Source: DASVDE01 sp036381235
GTDB taxonomy: Bacteria; Actinomycetota; Thermoleophilia; Solirubrobacterales; 70-9
NCBI GenBank assembly: GCA_036381235.1
Contig: DASVDE010000012.1
Span: 28,330 to 92,329 of the forward strand
Reading direction: 5' to 3'
Length of the DNA stretch: 64,000 nucleotides
The position numbers and the translations under genes were made by a program. The notes beneath the pieces were generated by a model. The model saw nothing but the letters and a program-made list of their open reading frames with translations, was not told the DNA's origin and did no database searches. Below are positions 1 through 8,800 of this stretch, one piece after another (the stretch's first letter is position 1; every line of letters starts with the position of its first letter).

Positions 1-442
1 CGAGCTTGGAGACCGACGTGACGTAGTTGCCGTGGTTGCGGAAGTTGGGCGGCATCGGCTTCAGCGGCAGCGCCGCCTTCGGCGTCAGCAGGTAGACCGC
101 GTCCTTGGTGACCTCCTGGTAGACCGGCCACTCCGACTTGTCGAGATCGGGGAACAGCTCCTCCATCGCCGAGGGCTTCATGTTCGCGCCGGAGAGCAGG
201 TGCGCCCCGGCGACTTTGCCCTTCTCAATGACCGCGACCGGGACCTCGCCGAGCTTCTCGGTCAGCTCCGGCTCGTCCTCCAGCAGCTGCATCAGCTTGT
301 TCGCGCAGGCGAGCCCGGCAGGCCCGCCGCCCACGATTGCGACCCCTACCTCGATGCGGTCGTCTTCGGCGTCGGTCGGCGGACCGATCGCCTCGGCATC
401 GCTGAACGGCGGCGGGAACTCGCTGGGTGCAACAGCCGGCAT
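1..442 (-). CDS. Electron transfer flavoprotein-ubiquinone oxidoreductase (ETF-QO/FixC-like), N-terminal part, cut by the window edge
   Basis: The reverse strand encodes 147 residues from an ATG at 442 and runs off the left edge. Around residues 30-45 there is a dinucleotide-binding motif, VAIVGGGPAGLACA (GxGxxG FAD-binding), followed by VIEKGKVAGAHLLSGA, typical of ETF-QO and FixC. The enzyme takes electrons from reduced ETF into the quinone pool at the membrane. It lies directly downstream of etfB-etfA on the same strand, which fits that role exactly. A GGAG Shine-Dalgarno sequence sits about 7 nt before the ATG. A strong hairpin separates it from etfA, so it may be expressed at a different level. 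The 4Fe-4S C-terminal part is outside the window. Confidence 0.85.
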   Translation of the reverse strand, partial: MPAVAPSEFPPPFSDAEAIGPPTDAEDDRIEVGVAIVGGGPAGLACANKLMQLLEDEPELTEKLGEVPVAVIEKGKVAGAHLLSGANMKPSAMEELFPDLDKSEWPVYQEVTKDAVYLLTPKAALPLKPMPPNFRNHGNYVTSVSKL

Positions 443-476
443 CGCTTACTCCAATCGGTCGTTAGGTGAAAGGCGA

Positions 477-502
477 CCGGGGGGCTGCGAGGAGCCCCCC
501 GG
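477..502 (-). terminator. Strong hairpin between etfA and ETF-QO
   Basis: A perfect 10-bp GC stem (CCGGGGGGCT / AGCCCCCCGG) encloses a 6-nt loop, starting 5 nt after the etfA stop codon. No long U-run follows on the minus strand. It could be a partial terminator or a 3'-end stabiliser that lowers ETF-QO expression relative to EtfAB. Confidence 0.6.
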
Positions 503-507
503 CAACG

Positions 508-1479
508 TCATCCCTTCTTCGCCTTGATCGCCTCGGTCAGCTTGGGGACGATCTTGTGCAGATCGCCGACCACGCCGAGGTCGGAGAACTCGAAGATCGG
601 CGCGTTCGGGTCCTTGTTGATCGCGAGGATGTTCTCCGAGCTCTGCATCCCGACCTTGTGCTGGATCGCGCCGGAGACACCAGCGGCCAGGTAGAGCTTC
701 GGCGCGACCGTCTTGCCGGTCTGGCCGATCTGGGTCGAGTAGGGGTACCAACCGGCGTCGACCACCGCGCGGGTCGCAGCAACCGCGCCGCCCATCGACT
801 CGGCCAGCTCCTCGCAGAGCTTGAAGCCCTCGGCAGCGCCGAGGCCGCGGCCACCGCCGACGAGGATGTCGGCATCCTCGATGTTGACGTCCTCGCCGCG
901 CTGCTCGCCGCGCTGAACCATCGTCGCCTTGGTCGACCAGGGGGACAGCTCGACCTCGACGTCGACGACCTCGGCGGTGCCACCGCTCTCGTTGGCGTCG
1001 AAGGCATTGAGCCGGCCGATGATTATCCCCGGCTCGGCGACGTAGCCGACATCGGCGATCTGGGAGTCCTGCAGGATCGGGCGCTCGGCGACCAGCTTGC
1101 CGCCGTCGACCTTGACCTTGGTGACTTCCATGGTCACGCCGGCACCCAGGCGCGCGGTCAGCCCGGCGCCGATCTCGAAGCCGAGCAGGCCGCCGCCGAA
1201 GAGGGCATAGCCGAAGCCCTCGTCCTGGATGACCTTGGCCATCGCGTCGACGATCGGCTGGGCGAGGCCCTCCGGCACGCTCTTGGCCCGGAAGACCTTG
1301 GCCGCGCCCCAGTTTCCGAGCCCGGCACAAGCGTCGTCGGCGATGTCTCCGACCACCAGCGCGGCAGCCTCGCCGCCTATCTCACCGGCCAGCTTGGCCG
1401 CCTCGGAGATCGCCCCGAGCGAGTTCTTGTTGAAGTTGCCCTCGTCGTCGTGGAGGGCGTAGGTCAGGATGCCTGCCAT
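508..1479 (-). CDS. etfA: Electron transfer flavoprotein alpha subunit
   Basis: 323 residues, the normal length for EtfA/FixB. It forms a heterodimer with EtfB, carries FAD, and passes electrons from acyl-CoA dehydrogenases to ETF-QO. The C-terminal FAD domain shows the family pattern: LVGGGRGLG, then AVAATRAVVDAGW, QIGQTGKTVAPKLYLAAGVSG, and a terminal segment containing INKDPNAPIFEFSDLGVVGD. The start codon directly abuts the etfB stop, indicating translational coupling. It resembles the mycobacterial FixB (Rv3028c). The acyl-CoA dehydrogenase at 10.9 kb is a likely electron donor. Confidence 0.95.
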   Translation of the reverse strand: MAGILTYALHDDEGNFNKNSLGAISEAAKLAGEIGGEAAALVVGDIADDACAGLGNWGAAKVFRAKSVPEGLAQPIVDAMAKVIQDEGFGYALFGGGLLGFEIGAGLTARLGAGVTMEVTKVKVDGGKLVAERPILQDSQIADVGYVAEPGIIIGRLNAFDANESGGTAEVVDVEVELSPWSTKATMVQRGEQRGEDVNIEDADILVGGGRGLGAAEGFKLCEELAESMGGAVAATRAVVDAGWYPYSTQIGQTGKTVAPKLYLAAGVSGAIQHKVGMQSSENILAINKDPNAPIFEFSDLGVVGDLHKIVPKLTEAIKAKKG

Positions 1480-2271
1480 CTAGATCAGCTTCCTCTCGTC
1501 GAGCCAAGCGACGATCTTCTCGACCGTCTCGTTGGTGTCCTCGTCCTCGATGATCTCCCCGGCCTCTTTGGCGGGCGGCGGGTTGAGCGCGAGGACCGCT
1601 GTCTTGGAGCCGGCCTCGCCGACCATGCCTCCGTCGATTCCCACGTCGGCGGTCGCCTTCGCGTCGAGGGGTTTTTTCTTCGCCCCCATGATCGCCTTCA
1701 GGCTCGGGTAGCGAGGCTCGTTGATCGCGTCGCCGACGCTGATCACCGCGGGCAACTCGACCTCGACGGTGTCGTAGCCGTACTCGGCCTGGCGCTCGCA
1801 GCGCAGCTTGCCGTCGGTGACGTCGATCTTGATCACCTGCGTCAGCGAGGGCATCTGCAGGTGGTCGGCGACCACGGCGCCGATCGTGTAGCACTCGCCG
1901 TCGTCCGACTGCTGGCCGAGCAACACCAGGTCGGGGCTCTCGGACTCCAGCACCTTGGCCAGCGAGTAGCCGGTGGCGCAGACGTCGGAGCCCGACAGAG
2001 CCTCATCGGAGAGGTGCACCGAGCGATCGGCGCCGAGCGCGACGGCCTTGTGCAGAGCACGGACGGCGGAGTCGGGGCCCATCGTCACCGCGACGACCTC
2101 CTCGACGGGGATCGCGCCGCCTTCCTTGATCTGCATGGCGGCCTCGATGGCATGGGTATCGAAGGGGTTGAGGTTTTTCTCGCCGCTGCGGTCCAGTCGC
2201 ATCGTGTTCGGGTCGATGCGCTTCTGGACGGCGGCGTCCGGTACCTCCTTGACCAGGACGCAGATCTTCAA
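1480..2271 (-). CDS. etfB: Electron transfer flavoprotein beta subunit
   Basis: 263 residues, full length for EtfB/FixA. It begins MKICVLVKEVPDAAVQ, the characteristic EtfB N-terminus, and has the NPFDTHAIEAA and AMP-site-like LLGQQSDDGE segments. The start is a TTG at 2271, preceded by AGGAGG with 9 nt spacing. It is the first gene of etfB-etfA-(ETF-QO). A perfect-arm palindrome next to a -10-like TAGACT lies just upstream, so the operon is probably controlled by a TetR-type repressor that is not encoded in this window. Confidence 0.95.
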   Translation of the reverse strand: MKICVLVKEVPDAAVQKRIDPNTMRLDRSGEKNLNPFDTHAIEAAMQIKEGGAIPVEEVVAVTMGPDSAVRALHKAVALGADRSVHLSDEALSGSDVCATGYSLAKVLESESPDLVLLGQQSDDGECYTIGAVVADHLQMPSLTQVIKIDVTDGKLRCERQAEYGYDTVEVELPAVISVGDAINEPRYPSLKAIMGAKKKPLDAKATADVGIDGGMVGEAGSKTAVLALNPPPAKEAGEIIEDEDTNETVEKIVAWLDERKLI

Positions 2272-2295
2272 GTTGAAAGCCTCCTATTGGGCTGG

Positions 2296-2318
2296 TTGAC
2301 TGACCAGTCAGTCAGTCT
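2296..2318 (-). promoter_or_regulatory. Palindromic operator and -10 box of the etfBA operon
   Basis: TGACTGAC-CA-GTCAGTCA at 2296-2313 is an inverted repeat with perfect 8-bp arms. On the minus strand it abuts a TAGACT -10 element (2313-2318), about 40 bp before the etfB TTG. Size and symmetry match operators of TetR-family (FadR-like) regulators of fatty-acid degradation. The cognate protein is not identified. Confidence 0.6.
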
Positions 2319-2341
2319 ATCCACAGACGACGGACGACGTG

Positions 2342-2767
2342 TTATTCGCTGAGCTGATGCCGTTCCGCGGCGCCAGAGCGGATGAAATCGACGATCTCGT
2401 CGGTGCCCGCACCGGGAGTGAAGACCGCAGCGACGCCGAGCTTCTTCAGCTCCGGGATGTCCTCGGCTGGGATCGTCCCCCCCACCGTGACAAGCACGTC
2501 GTCGACCCCCTGTTCGGAGAGCAACTCGACGATCCGCGGCACCAGCGTCATGTGGGCGCCGGAGAGGATCGAGAGGCCGACCGCGTCGGCATCCTCCTGG
2601 ATCACGGTCTCGGCGATCTGCTCAGGTGTCTGGTGCAGTCCGGTGTAGATCACCTCCATGCCGGCGTCGCGCAGCGCCCGGGCGATGATCTTCGCCCCGC
2701 GGTCGTGCCCGTCCAGGCCGGGCTTGGCGACGACGACGCGGATCTTGCGAGCGGTTGCGGCTTCCAT
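2342..2767 (-). CDS. Cobalamin-binding subunit of a split acyl-CoA (methylmalonyl-CoA type) mutase
   Basis: 141 residues forming a stand-alone B12-binding domain. The DxHxxG motif that supplies the lower axial histidine is visible as LDGHDRG near residue 20, followed by the SILSGAH and GGTIPAED segments typical of this domain. It lies 24 bp downstream of the mutase large subunit on the same strand, so the two should form the active adenosylcobalamin enzyme. The split arrangement is like archaeal and some actinobacterial mutases. MeaB, which protects such enzymes, is encoded about 10 kb away. Confidence 0.93.
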   Translation of the reverse strand: MEAATARKIRVVVAKPGLDGHDRGAKIIARALRDAGMEVIYTGLHQTPEQIAETVIQEDADAVGLSILSGAHMTLVPRIVELLSEQGVDDVLVTVGGTIPAEDIPELKKLGVAAVFTPGAGTDEIVDFIRSGAAERHQLSE

Positions 2768-2791
2768 CGGCGCGAGAACCCTAGCGCCTGC

Positions 2792-4414
2792 CTAGAAAAC
2801 GGGGGACTCGGTGTAAGTCCCGAACACTTCCTGCATCGCCGCGATCATCTCTCCCTCGGTCGCACGGGCGCGGGCGGCGGCGATGATCGGCGGCATCAGG
2901 TTCTCCTCGGTCGCGGCGGCGCGCTTCAGCTCGGCGAGGGTGCCCTCGACGGCCGCTGCATCGCGCCCGGCGCGGGTCGCCTGCAGACGCTCGACCTGCT
3001 TGCGCTCCAGCGCCGGGTCGATACGCAGGATCGGGGTCGGCTCCTCGTCCTCATGGGTGAAGTCGTTGACGCCGACGACGATCCGCACCCGCTCGTTCAG
3101 CTCCTGCTGGTAGGCGAAGGAGGCCTCGGCGATCTCGCGCTGGGGGAAGTTCTGGCGGATCGCCTCGACCATCCCCCCCAGCTCGTCGATGCGGGCAAAG
3201 TAGCCATAGGCGGCCTCCTCCATCTCATCGGTCAGCTTCTCGACGAACCAGGAGCCGCCGAGGGGATCGGCGGTGTTGACGACGCCGGACTCCAGCCCGA
3301 TGATCTGCTGGGTGCGAAGCGCGACCCGCACCGCCTCCTCGGTCGGCAGTGCCAGCGCCTCGTCGAAGGAGTTGGTGTGCAGGGACTGAGTTCCGCCAAG
3401 CACCGCCGCCAACGCCTCCAGCGAGGTGCGGACGACGTTGTTGAGTGGCTGCTGCGCGGTCAATGAGACCCCCGCCGTCTGCGCATGGAAGCGCAGTCGC
3501 ATCGACTCCTCGCGTTTGGCACCGTAGGTGTCGCGCATCTCACGGGCCCAGATCCGCCGCGCCGCGCGGTACTTGGCGATCTCCTCGAAGAAGTCGATGT
3601 GGGCGTTGAAGAAGAAGGAGAGCCGGGGCGCGAAGTCATCGACGTCGAGGCCCCGCTCCAGCGCCCGCTCGACGTAGGTGAAACCGTCCTTGAGTGTGAA
3701 CGCCAGCTCCTGCTGGGCGGTCGACCCCGCCTCGCGGATGTGGTAGCCGGAAATCGAGACCGGATGCCAGCGCGGCATGTTCTCGCTGCACCACTCGATC
3801 ATGTCGGTGACCAGGCGCATCGCCGGCTCGATCGGGAAGCACCACTCCTTCTGGGCGATGTACTCCTTGAGGATGTCGGTCTGGATCGTGCCGCCGAGCT
3901 TCTCCGGCGGGACGCCCTGCTCCTCACCGACGAGGACGTAGAAGGCGAGCAGGATCGCGGCCGGGGCGTTGATGGTCATCGAGGTGGTGACGCCCCCGAG
4001 GGGGATGCCGGCGAAAAGCTGCTCCATGTCGTCGAGAGAGTCGACGGCGACGCCCTCGCGGCCGACCTCGCCGAGACTGCGGGCGTGGTCTGAGTCATAG
4101 CCCATCAGGGTCGGCATGTCGAAGGCGGTCGAGAGCCCGGTCTGACCGTGGTCGAGCAGGTAATGGAAGCGCTCGTTGGTCTCCTCGACCGTGCCGAAGC
4201 CGGCGAACTGGCGCATCGTCCAGAGCTTCCCCCGGTACATCGAGGGGTAGGGGCCGCGCGTGAACGGATACTCGCCGGGGCGGCCGATCTGCTGCTCGGG
4301 ATCGCCCCCCGCGTCCTCGGGCCCGTAGAGGGGCTCGATCGGATGACCCGACATGGTCGAGAACTCCCCGTCGCGCTGCTTGAACTCGGGCTTCTCCCGC
4401 GGCTCGGTCGCCAT
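2792..4414 (-). CDS. Acyl-CoA mutase large subunit (methylmalonyl-CoA mutase type, substrate domain only)
   Basis: 540 residues covering the TIM-barrel catalytic domain without the B12 domain, which is the next gene. Family blocks are clear: RGPYPSMYRGKLWTMRQFAG near residue 55, GGVTTSMTINAPAAILLAFY, GTIQTDILKEY, SISGYHIREAG, LRFHAQTAGVSLTAQQP and GGTQSLHTNSFDEALALPTE. The RFHAQTAG wording is shared by archaeal-type methylmalonyl-CoA mutases and by isobutyryl-CoA mutases, so substrate identity is not settled from sequence alone. The gene begins 6 nt after a TAGACT -10 box, suggesting a leaderless transcript. Its role is interconversion of methylmalonyl-CoA and succinyl-CoA, or of a related acyl pair. 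Confidence 0.92.
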   Translation of the reverse strand: MATEPREKPEFKQRDGEFSTMSGHPIEPLYGPEDAGGDPEQQIGRPGEYPFTRGPYPSMYRGKLWTMRQFAGFGTVEETNERFHYLLDHGQTGLSTAFDMPTLMGYDSDHARSLGEVGREGVAVDSLDDMEQLFAGIPLGGVTTSMTINAPAAILLAFYVLVGEEQGVPPEKLGGTIQTDILKEYIAQKEWCFPIEPAMRLVTDMIEWCSENMPRWHPVSISGYHIREAGSTAQQELAFTLKDGFTYVERALERGLDVDDFAPRLSFFFNAHIDFFEEIAKYRAARRIWAREMRDTYGAKREESMRLRFHAQTAGVSLTAQQPLNNVVRTSLEALAAVLGGTQSLHTNSFDEALALPTEEAVRVALRTQQIIGLESGVVNTADPLGGSWFVEKLTDEMEEAAYGYFARIDELGGMVEAIRQNFPQREIAEASFAYQQELNERVRIVVGVNDFTHEDEEPTPILRIDPALERKQVERLQATRAGRDAAAVEGTLAELKRAAATEENLMPPIIAAARARATEGEMIAAMQEVFGTYTESPVF

Positions 4415-4420
4415 GCAAGG

Positions 4421-4426
4421 AGTCTA
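4421..4426 (-). promoter_or_regulatory. -10 box of the mutase operon (leaderless start)
   Basis: On the minus strand TAGACT is followed by six bases (CCTTGC) and then the ATG of the mutase large subunit. The same TAGACT hexamer precedes etfB and the pepA leader ORF. No convincing -35 element is visible. Confidence 0.5.
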
Positions 4427-4438
4427 GATGCGATCCGT

Positions 4439-4473
4439 GGCGCCTTATCCGTCATATAGACGGAAAAAGCGCC
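4439..4473 (-). terminator. Hairpin between the HAD gene and the mutase operon
   Basis: Two 15-nt arms pair at 13 positions around an ATATA loop (tip CCGTC-ATATA-GACGG, outer GGCGC/GCGCC). It lies directly downstream of the HAD phosphatase stop and upstream of the mutase promoter on the same strand. That is the expected place for a terminator insulating the two units. Confidence 0.5.
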
Positions 4474-4482
4474 ACACCCCGC

Positions 4483-5271
4483 TCAGCGGCGCACCGGGAA
4501 GCGGCGGGGAGGCGGCGCTTTGCGCCGGGCGGCGATGCGCGAGGCGCCGAAGCCGGCGACCGTGGCCAGCAGGGTGACGGCAAGCGCCACGAGGCGACGG
4601 CCCAGGCGCTCGAAGCGCATCGTCTGCCAACCCTCTTCGCGGGCGATCTCGGCCAGCGGCGGGTCGGGGTTCACGACGACAGGGTTGCCGACCGCGCGCA
4701 GCATCGGCAGGTCCGAGAGCGAATCCGAATAGGCGTAGGAGGCGCCGAGGTCGATGTCATGCGCGGCGGCGAAGGCCTGCATCGCCTCGACCTTCCCCTG
4801 CCCGTAGACGAATGGCCCGTCGAAGCGACCGGTGAAGGTGCCGTCCTCACCGACGCCGTAGTGCGTCCCCACACCCCCGTCCATGCCCAGCACGAGGGCA
4901 AGGGGCTCGACCACGCCGCTGCCGGCAGCGCTGACGATGAAGGTGGCGCGGCCGGCATCCTGGTGGGAGTAGACCTCGTCGAGCATCTGCGGGTAGACGC
5001 GCGGCAGGATCGCCGCCATCACCTCCGGGTTCATCCGCTCGACGCTACGGATCGGCACCCCCGCGATCAGCTCGCGCGCGACGCGCAGCACCTCGGTGGT
5101 TCGCTCGTCGGTTGTGCCGCGCAGGCGATAGCGCAGGTGCTCGATCCCCCAGCTGACGAGCTGGCGACGGCTGACGAGCCCGTGCCGGGTCGCGACACGG
5201 GCGAATTGCATCCCCGATGAACCCGCCATCAGGGTCTTGTCCAGGTCGAAGAAAGCCGCGGCGCGGCTCAA
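4483..5271 (-). CDS. HAD-superfamily subclass IB phosphatase with C-terminal membrane segment
   Basis: 262 residues. Motif I is FFDLDKTLMAGSS (nucleophile DxDKT) at residues 8-20. Motif II/III are VSAAGSG and YSDSLSDLPML, with NPDPPL near the end of the domain, the pattern of SerB-like and acyltransferase-associated HAD-IB hydrolases. After residue 225 there is a hydrophobic stretch (LVALAVTLLATVAGFGA) followed by arginine-rich residues, which would anchor it to the membrane with a cytoplasmic catalytic domain. It starts with TTG one base after the thiolase stop, so the two are co-transcribed. The substrate is unknown; phosphoserine or a lysophospholipid headgroup are possibilities from the family. 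Confidence 0.85.
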   Translation of the reverse strand: MSRAAAFFDLDKTLMAGSSGMQFARVATRHGLVSRRQLVSWGIEHLRYRLRGTTDERTTEVLRVARELIAGVPIRSVERMNPEVMAAILPRVYPQMLDEVYSHQDAGRATFIVSAAGSGVVEPLALVLGMDGGVGTHYGVGEDGTFTGRFDGPFVYGQGKVEAMQAFAAAHDIDLGASYAYSDSLSDLPMLRAVGNPVVVNPDPPLAEIAREEGWQTMRFERLGRRLVALAVTLLATVAGFGASRIAARRKAPPPRRFPVRR

Positions 5272-5272
5272 G

Positions 5273-6457
<1,185 letters not shown>

Positions 6458-6567
6458 CGCGGATCTTTCGTCTTGGTTTTATGCCGGGTCTCGGCTCGAA
6501 CGTGGGCCGCATGGCCCTAACGGGAAAGATAGCGGGGAGTGCCGATTGGCCTCCGTGCTCAACGTCA

Positions 6568-6573
6568 TAGACT
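6568..6573 (+). promoter_or_regulatory. -10 box for the pepA leader
   Basis: TAGACT lies 8 nt before an ATG at 6582 that opens a 12-codon ORF overlapping the pepA start. It is the same hexamer as in front of the mutase and etfB genes. The spacing predicts a transcript beginning at or next to that ATG. Confidence 0.4.
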
Positions 6574-6581
6574 CGCACGCC

Positions 6582-6620
6582 ATGAGCGCAGACCGAGCGA
6601 AGCGCGAGCTATGCCCGTGA
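6582..6620 (+). CDS. Possible 12-residue leader ORF overlapping the pepA start
   Basis: ATG to TGA encodes MSADRAKRELCP. It starts 8 nt after the TAGACT box and its stop codon lies inside the pepA coding sequence, 10 nt overlapped with the pepA ATG. A leaderless mRNA would have this ATG at its 5' end, so ribosomes could reach pepA by termination-reinitiation. It may equally be chance; length gives no statistical support. Confidence 0.25.
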   Translation: MSADRAKRELCP

Positions 6621-8053
6621 AAGTCGAGGTGAGCCAGGCTGAGATCCCCGAGGTCGACGCCGACCTGGTGGTCGTGGGCCTGTTCTCTGACGGTGATCTG
6701 CCGGCTGAGGTCGCCTCCGCGCCGGGTGCGGCGGATGCCAGGAGCGGGTTCCAAAAGCTCTCGCTTATCCATCCCGACAGGCCCGCGCGAGTGTTGGCGG
6801 TCGGCCTGGGCAAACGCGAGGAGATGGACGCCGAGCGCGCCCGCGTCGCCGCCGCGCTGGCGGCGCAGGAGGCGGCGCGGCTGGAGTCCACCTCGCTCGC
6901 CTGGGCGCTGCCGGACACGGGCGATGACGAGGCGACCGCGGAGGGCCTGGTCACCGGCACGATCCTCGGCGCCTACCGCTTCGACCGCTTCCTGACTCGC
7001 GACCCCGCGGACCCTCCCCCGCCGGCGATCGAGTCGCTGACCCTGTTGGCACCGGAGACAGTGGAGGAAGCGGCGAAAGCCGCCCGCGTCTGCGCCGTCG
7101 CGCAGAACCGCGCCCGCGATCTGCAGAGCCTTCCGTCCAATGTCGCCACCCCGTCCTATCTGGGCCGCCGAGCCCGGGAGACCGCTTCAGCCCACGAAGC
7201 GGTCACCACCGAGATCCTCGGCCGCAAGGAGATTGCGGAAAAGGGGATGGGAGGCCTGGTCGCAGTCAGCCAGGGGAGCACAGAGGAGCCGCAGCTGATC
7301 GTGCTGCGCTACGCCGGCGGGGGTGACGGCCCGACCCTGGGGTTGGTCGGCAAGGGCGTCACCTTCGACACCGGGGGCATCTCGATCAAGCCCTCCGCCG
7401 GCATGGAGGAGATGAAGATGGACATGTCGGGCGCGGCGGCCGTGCTCGAAGCGGTATCGGCGATCGCCGAGCTGGCGCTGCCGATCGACCTCATCGCCGT
7501 GATCCCCTCGACCGAGAACATGCCCTCGGGAACCGCGATCAAGCCCGGCGACATCATCACCCAGTACAACGGCAAGACGGTCGAGGTGAACAACACCGAC
7601 GCCGAGGGACGGCTGATCCTCGCCGACGCTCTCTCATATGCGATCGACCTGGGGGCAGAACGGATCGTCGACCTGGCGACGCTGACCGGCGCCGTCCTCG
7701 TCGCGCTGGGCTCGACCTACGCGGCGGTGATCTCCAACGACGACGAGCTGGCCGGCGAGGTGACCAAGGCCGGCGATACGACCGGCGAGCTGGCCTGGCG
7801 CCTGCCCCTGCACCGCGAGTACAAGGAGCTGACCAAGGGCACCGTCGCCGATCTGGTCAACAGCTCGCAGAAGCGCAAGGCCGGCACGATCTACGCCGGC
7901 TCCTTCCTCGAGGAGTTCGTCGGCGAGACGCCGTGGGCCCACGTCGACATCGCCGGCACCGCCTGGGACGTCGGCCGCCCCTACACCGGCAGCGGCGCCA
8001 GCGGATTCGGCGTCCGCCTACTCGTAGAGCTCGCTCGGGAACTCTCCGCGTAG
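6611..8053 (+). CDS. pepA: Leucyl aminopeptidase (M17 family, PepA)
   Basis: 480 residues from the ATG at 6611; upstream in-frame codons read arginine-rich non-family sequence and were rejected. The M17 catalytic domain is clear: GLVGKGVTFDTGGISIKPS (metal-binding lysine and aspartate), KMDMSGAAAVL, and the family signature NNTDAEGRLILADAL. It is a cytosolic two-metal hexameric exopeptidase that removes N-terminal residues from peptides. The N-terminal macrodomain-like half begins VKVEVSQAEIPEVDADLVVV. It is the only gene of its transcription unit. Confidence 0.95.
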   Translation: MPVKVEVSQAEIPEVDADLVVVGLFSDGDLPAEVASAPGAADARSGFQKLSLIHPDRPARVLAVGLGKREEMDAERARVAAALAAQEAARLESTSLAWALPDTGDDEATAEGLVTGTILGAYRFDRFLTRDPADPPPPAIESLTLLAPETVEEAAKAARVCAVAQNRARDLQSLPSNVATPSYLGRRARETASAHEAVTTEILGRKEIAEKGMGGLVAVSQGSTEEPQLIVLRYAGGGDGPTLGLVGKGVTFDTGGISIKPSAGMEEMKMDMSGAAAVLEAVSAIAELALPIDLIAVIPSTENMPSGTAIKPGDIITQYNGKTVEVNNTDAEGRLILADALSYAIDLGAERIVDLATLTGAVLVALGSTYAAVISNDDELAGEVTKAGDTTGELAWRLPLHREYKELTKGTVADLVNSSQKRKAGTIYAGSFLEEFVGETPWAHVDIAGTAWDVGRPYTGSGASGFGVRLLVELARELSA

Positions 8054-8059
8054 CGGGGC

Positions 8060-8635
8060 TCAGCCGCCGAGAATCATGCAGGTGGCGACGCCGTGGGCGA
8101 GCAGCTTGCCGGAGTCGGCTGCGGTGATATTCGCCTCCGAGGTCGCCTGGCGGCGGCCTCGGTAGAGGACGTTCGCCTCACAGAGGACACGTCCGGTGTC
8201 GCGGGTGATCGGCCGCACGTACTTGGCCTCCAGCCCGAGCGAGGTGTAGCCGACGCCGGCGGGCAAGGTTGTGTGGACCGCACAGCCGAGAGCCGAGTCG
8301 AGCAGCGTCGCGGCATAGCCGCCGTGCACGACGCCGATCGGGTTGTAGTGCTCCTCACCGGGGTCCCCCGAGAACACGGCCCGGCCCTCCTCCACTTCGA
8401 TCGGCCCCATCCGCAGCGTCACCGCGATCGGCGGCGGCGGCATCTCGCCGGCGACGATCGCGCGCATGTACTCGATACCGGTCATCGTCGCCCCGGCCGC
8501 CGCGGTGGGCATCGGGTCCTGCCAGGTGAGAGTGCGGGTGCGTGTCGTCTCCGGGCTGACCTCGGCGAAGGCGAGCGCCGCGTCAACCGCCGTCGCACCG
8601 TCGGGCACGTTCACCGCTTTGTCCGGCGTGCTCAC
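8060..8635 (-). CDS. PaaI-like hotdog-fold acyl-CoA thioesterase
   Basis: 191 residues from a GTG at 8635. The hotdog core is seen in NPIGVVHGGYAATLLDSALG (active-site helix, HGG motif) followed by YTSLGLEAKYVRPI, as in PaaI/YdiI thioesterases. It would hydrolyse acyl- or aryl-CoA esters in the cytosol. The N-terminal 60 residues (TRTLTWQDPMPTAAAGATMTGIEYM) are typical of the actinobacterial subgroup. The GTG overlaps the TGA of the upstream micro-ORF as GTGA, so translation is probably coupled; the longer frame open to 8812 would run antisense through that micro-ORF and the regulatory region and was rejected. Confidence 0.85.
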   Translation of the reverse strand: MSTPDKAVNVPDGATAVDAALAFAEVSPETTRTRTLTWQDPMPTAAAGATMTGIEYMRAIVAGEMPPPPIAVTLRMGPIEVEEGRAVFSGDPGEEHYNPIGVVHGGYAATLLDSALGCAVHTTLPAGVGYTSLGLEAKYVRPITRDTGRVLCEANVLYRGRRQATSEANITAADSGKLLAHGVATCMILGG

Positions 8636-8742
8636 CGCTTGGGGCTCGCCGGGTAGAGCAGATCGGCGGTGATCTCCGCCTGGGTGATCGCGATCTTCGC
8701 GGCCGCGCCGCGGTCCTTCTTGTGGCGTCGAATCAGCTTCAT
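8632..8742 (-). CDS. 36-residue basic micro-protein coupled to the thioesterase
   Basis: ATG at 8742 to TGA at 8632 encodes a small basic protein: MKLIRRHKKDRGAAAKIA at the N-terminus, then ITQAEITADLLYPASPKR. It ends in a 4-base overlap with the thioesterase GTG. The first ten residues are strongly basic and the middle predicts a helix. GC-rich third positions and the exact overlap support real coding. It is divergent from the HxlR regulator across a palindromic operator, so it is probably the first gene of the regulated unit. Function unknown; I recognise no family. Confidence 0.5.
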   Translation of the reverse strand: MKLIRRHKKDRGAAAKIAITQAEITADLLYPASPKR

Positions 8743-8762
8743 GGCGCAACCCTAAACCAGTG

Positions 8763-8779
8763 AGTTGCTTAATGCAACT
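8763..8779. promoter_or_regulatory. 6-5-6 palindrome between the micro-ORF/thioesterase unit and the HxlR gene
   Basis: AGTTGC-TTAAT-GCAACT is a perfect inverted repeat, 21 bp from the HxlR GTG and 20 bp from the micro-ORF ATG. Its position midway between divergent genes and its size fit an autoregulatory HxlR operator. Confidence 0.55.
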
Positions 8780-8800
8780 TAGTGTGCGAAGATCACTCTC

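Noticed and set aside
466..2352. 628-residue plus-strand frame across etfA and etfB
   Set aside because: Antisense shadow of two clear ETF genes; its product is low-complexity Asp/Leu/Arg sequence without motifs.
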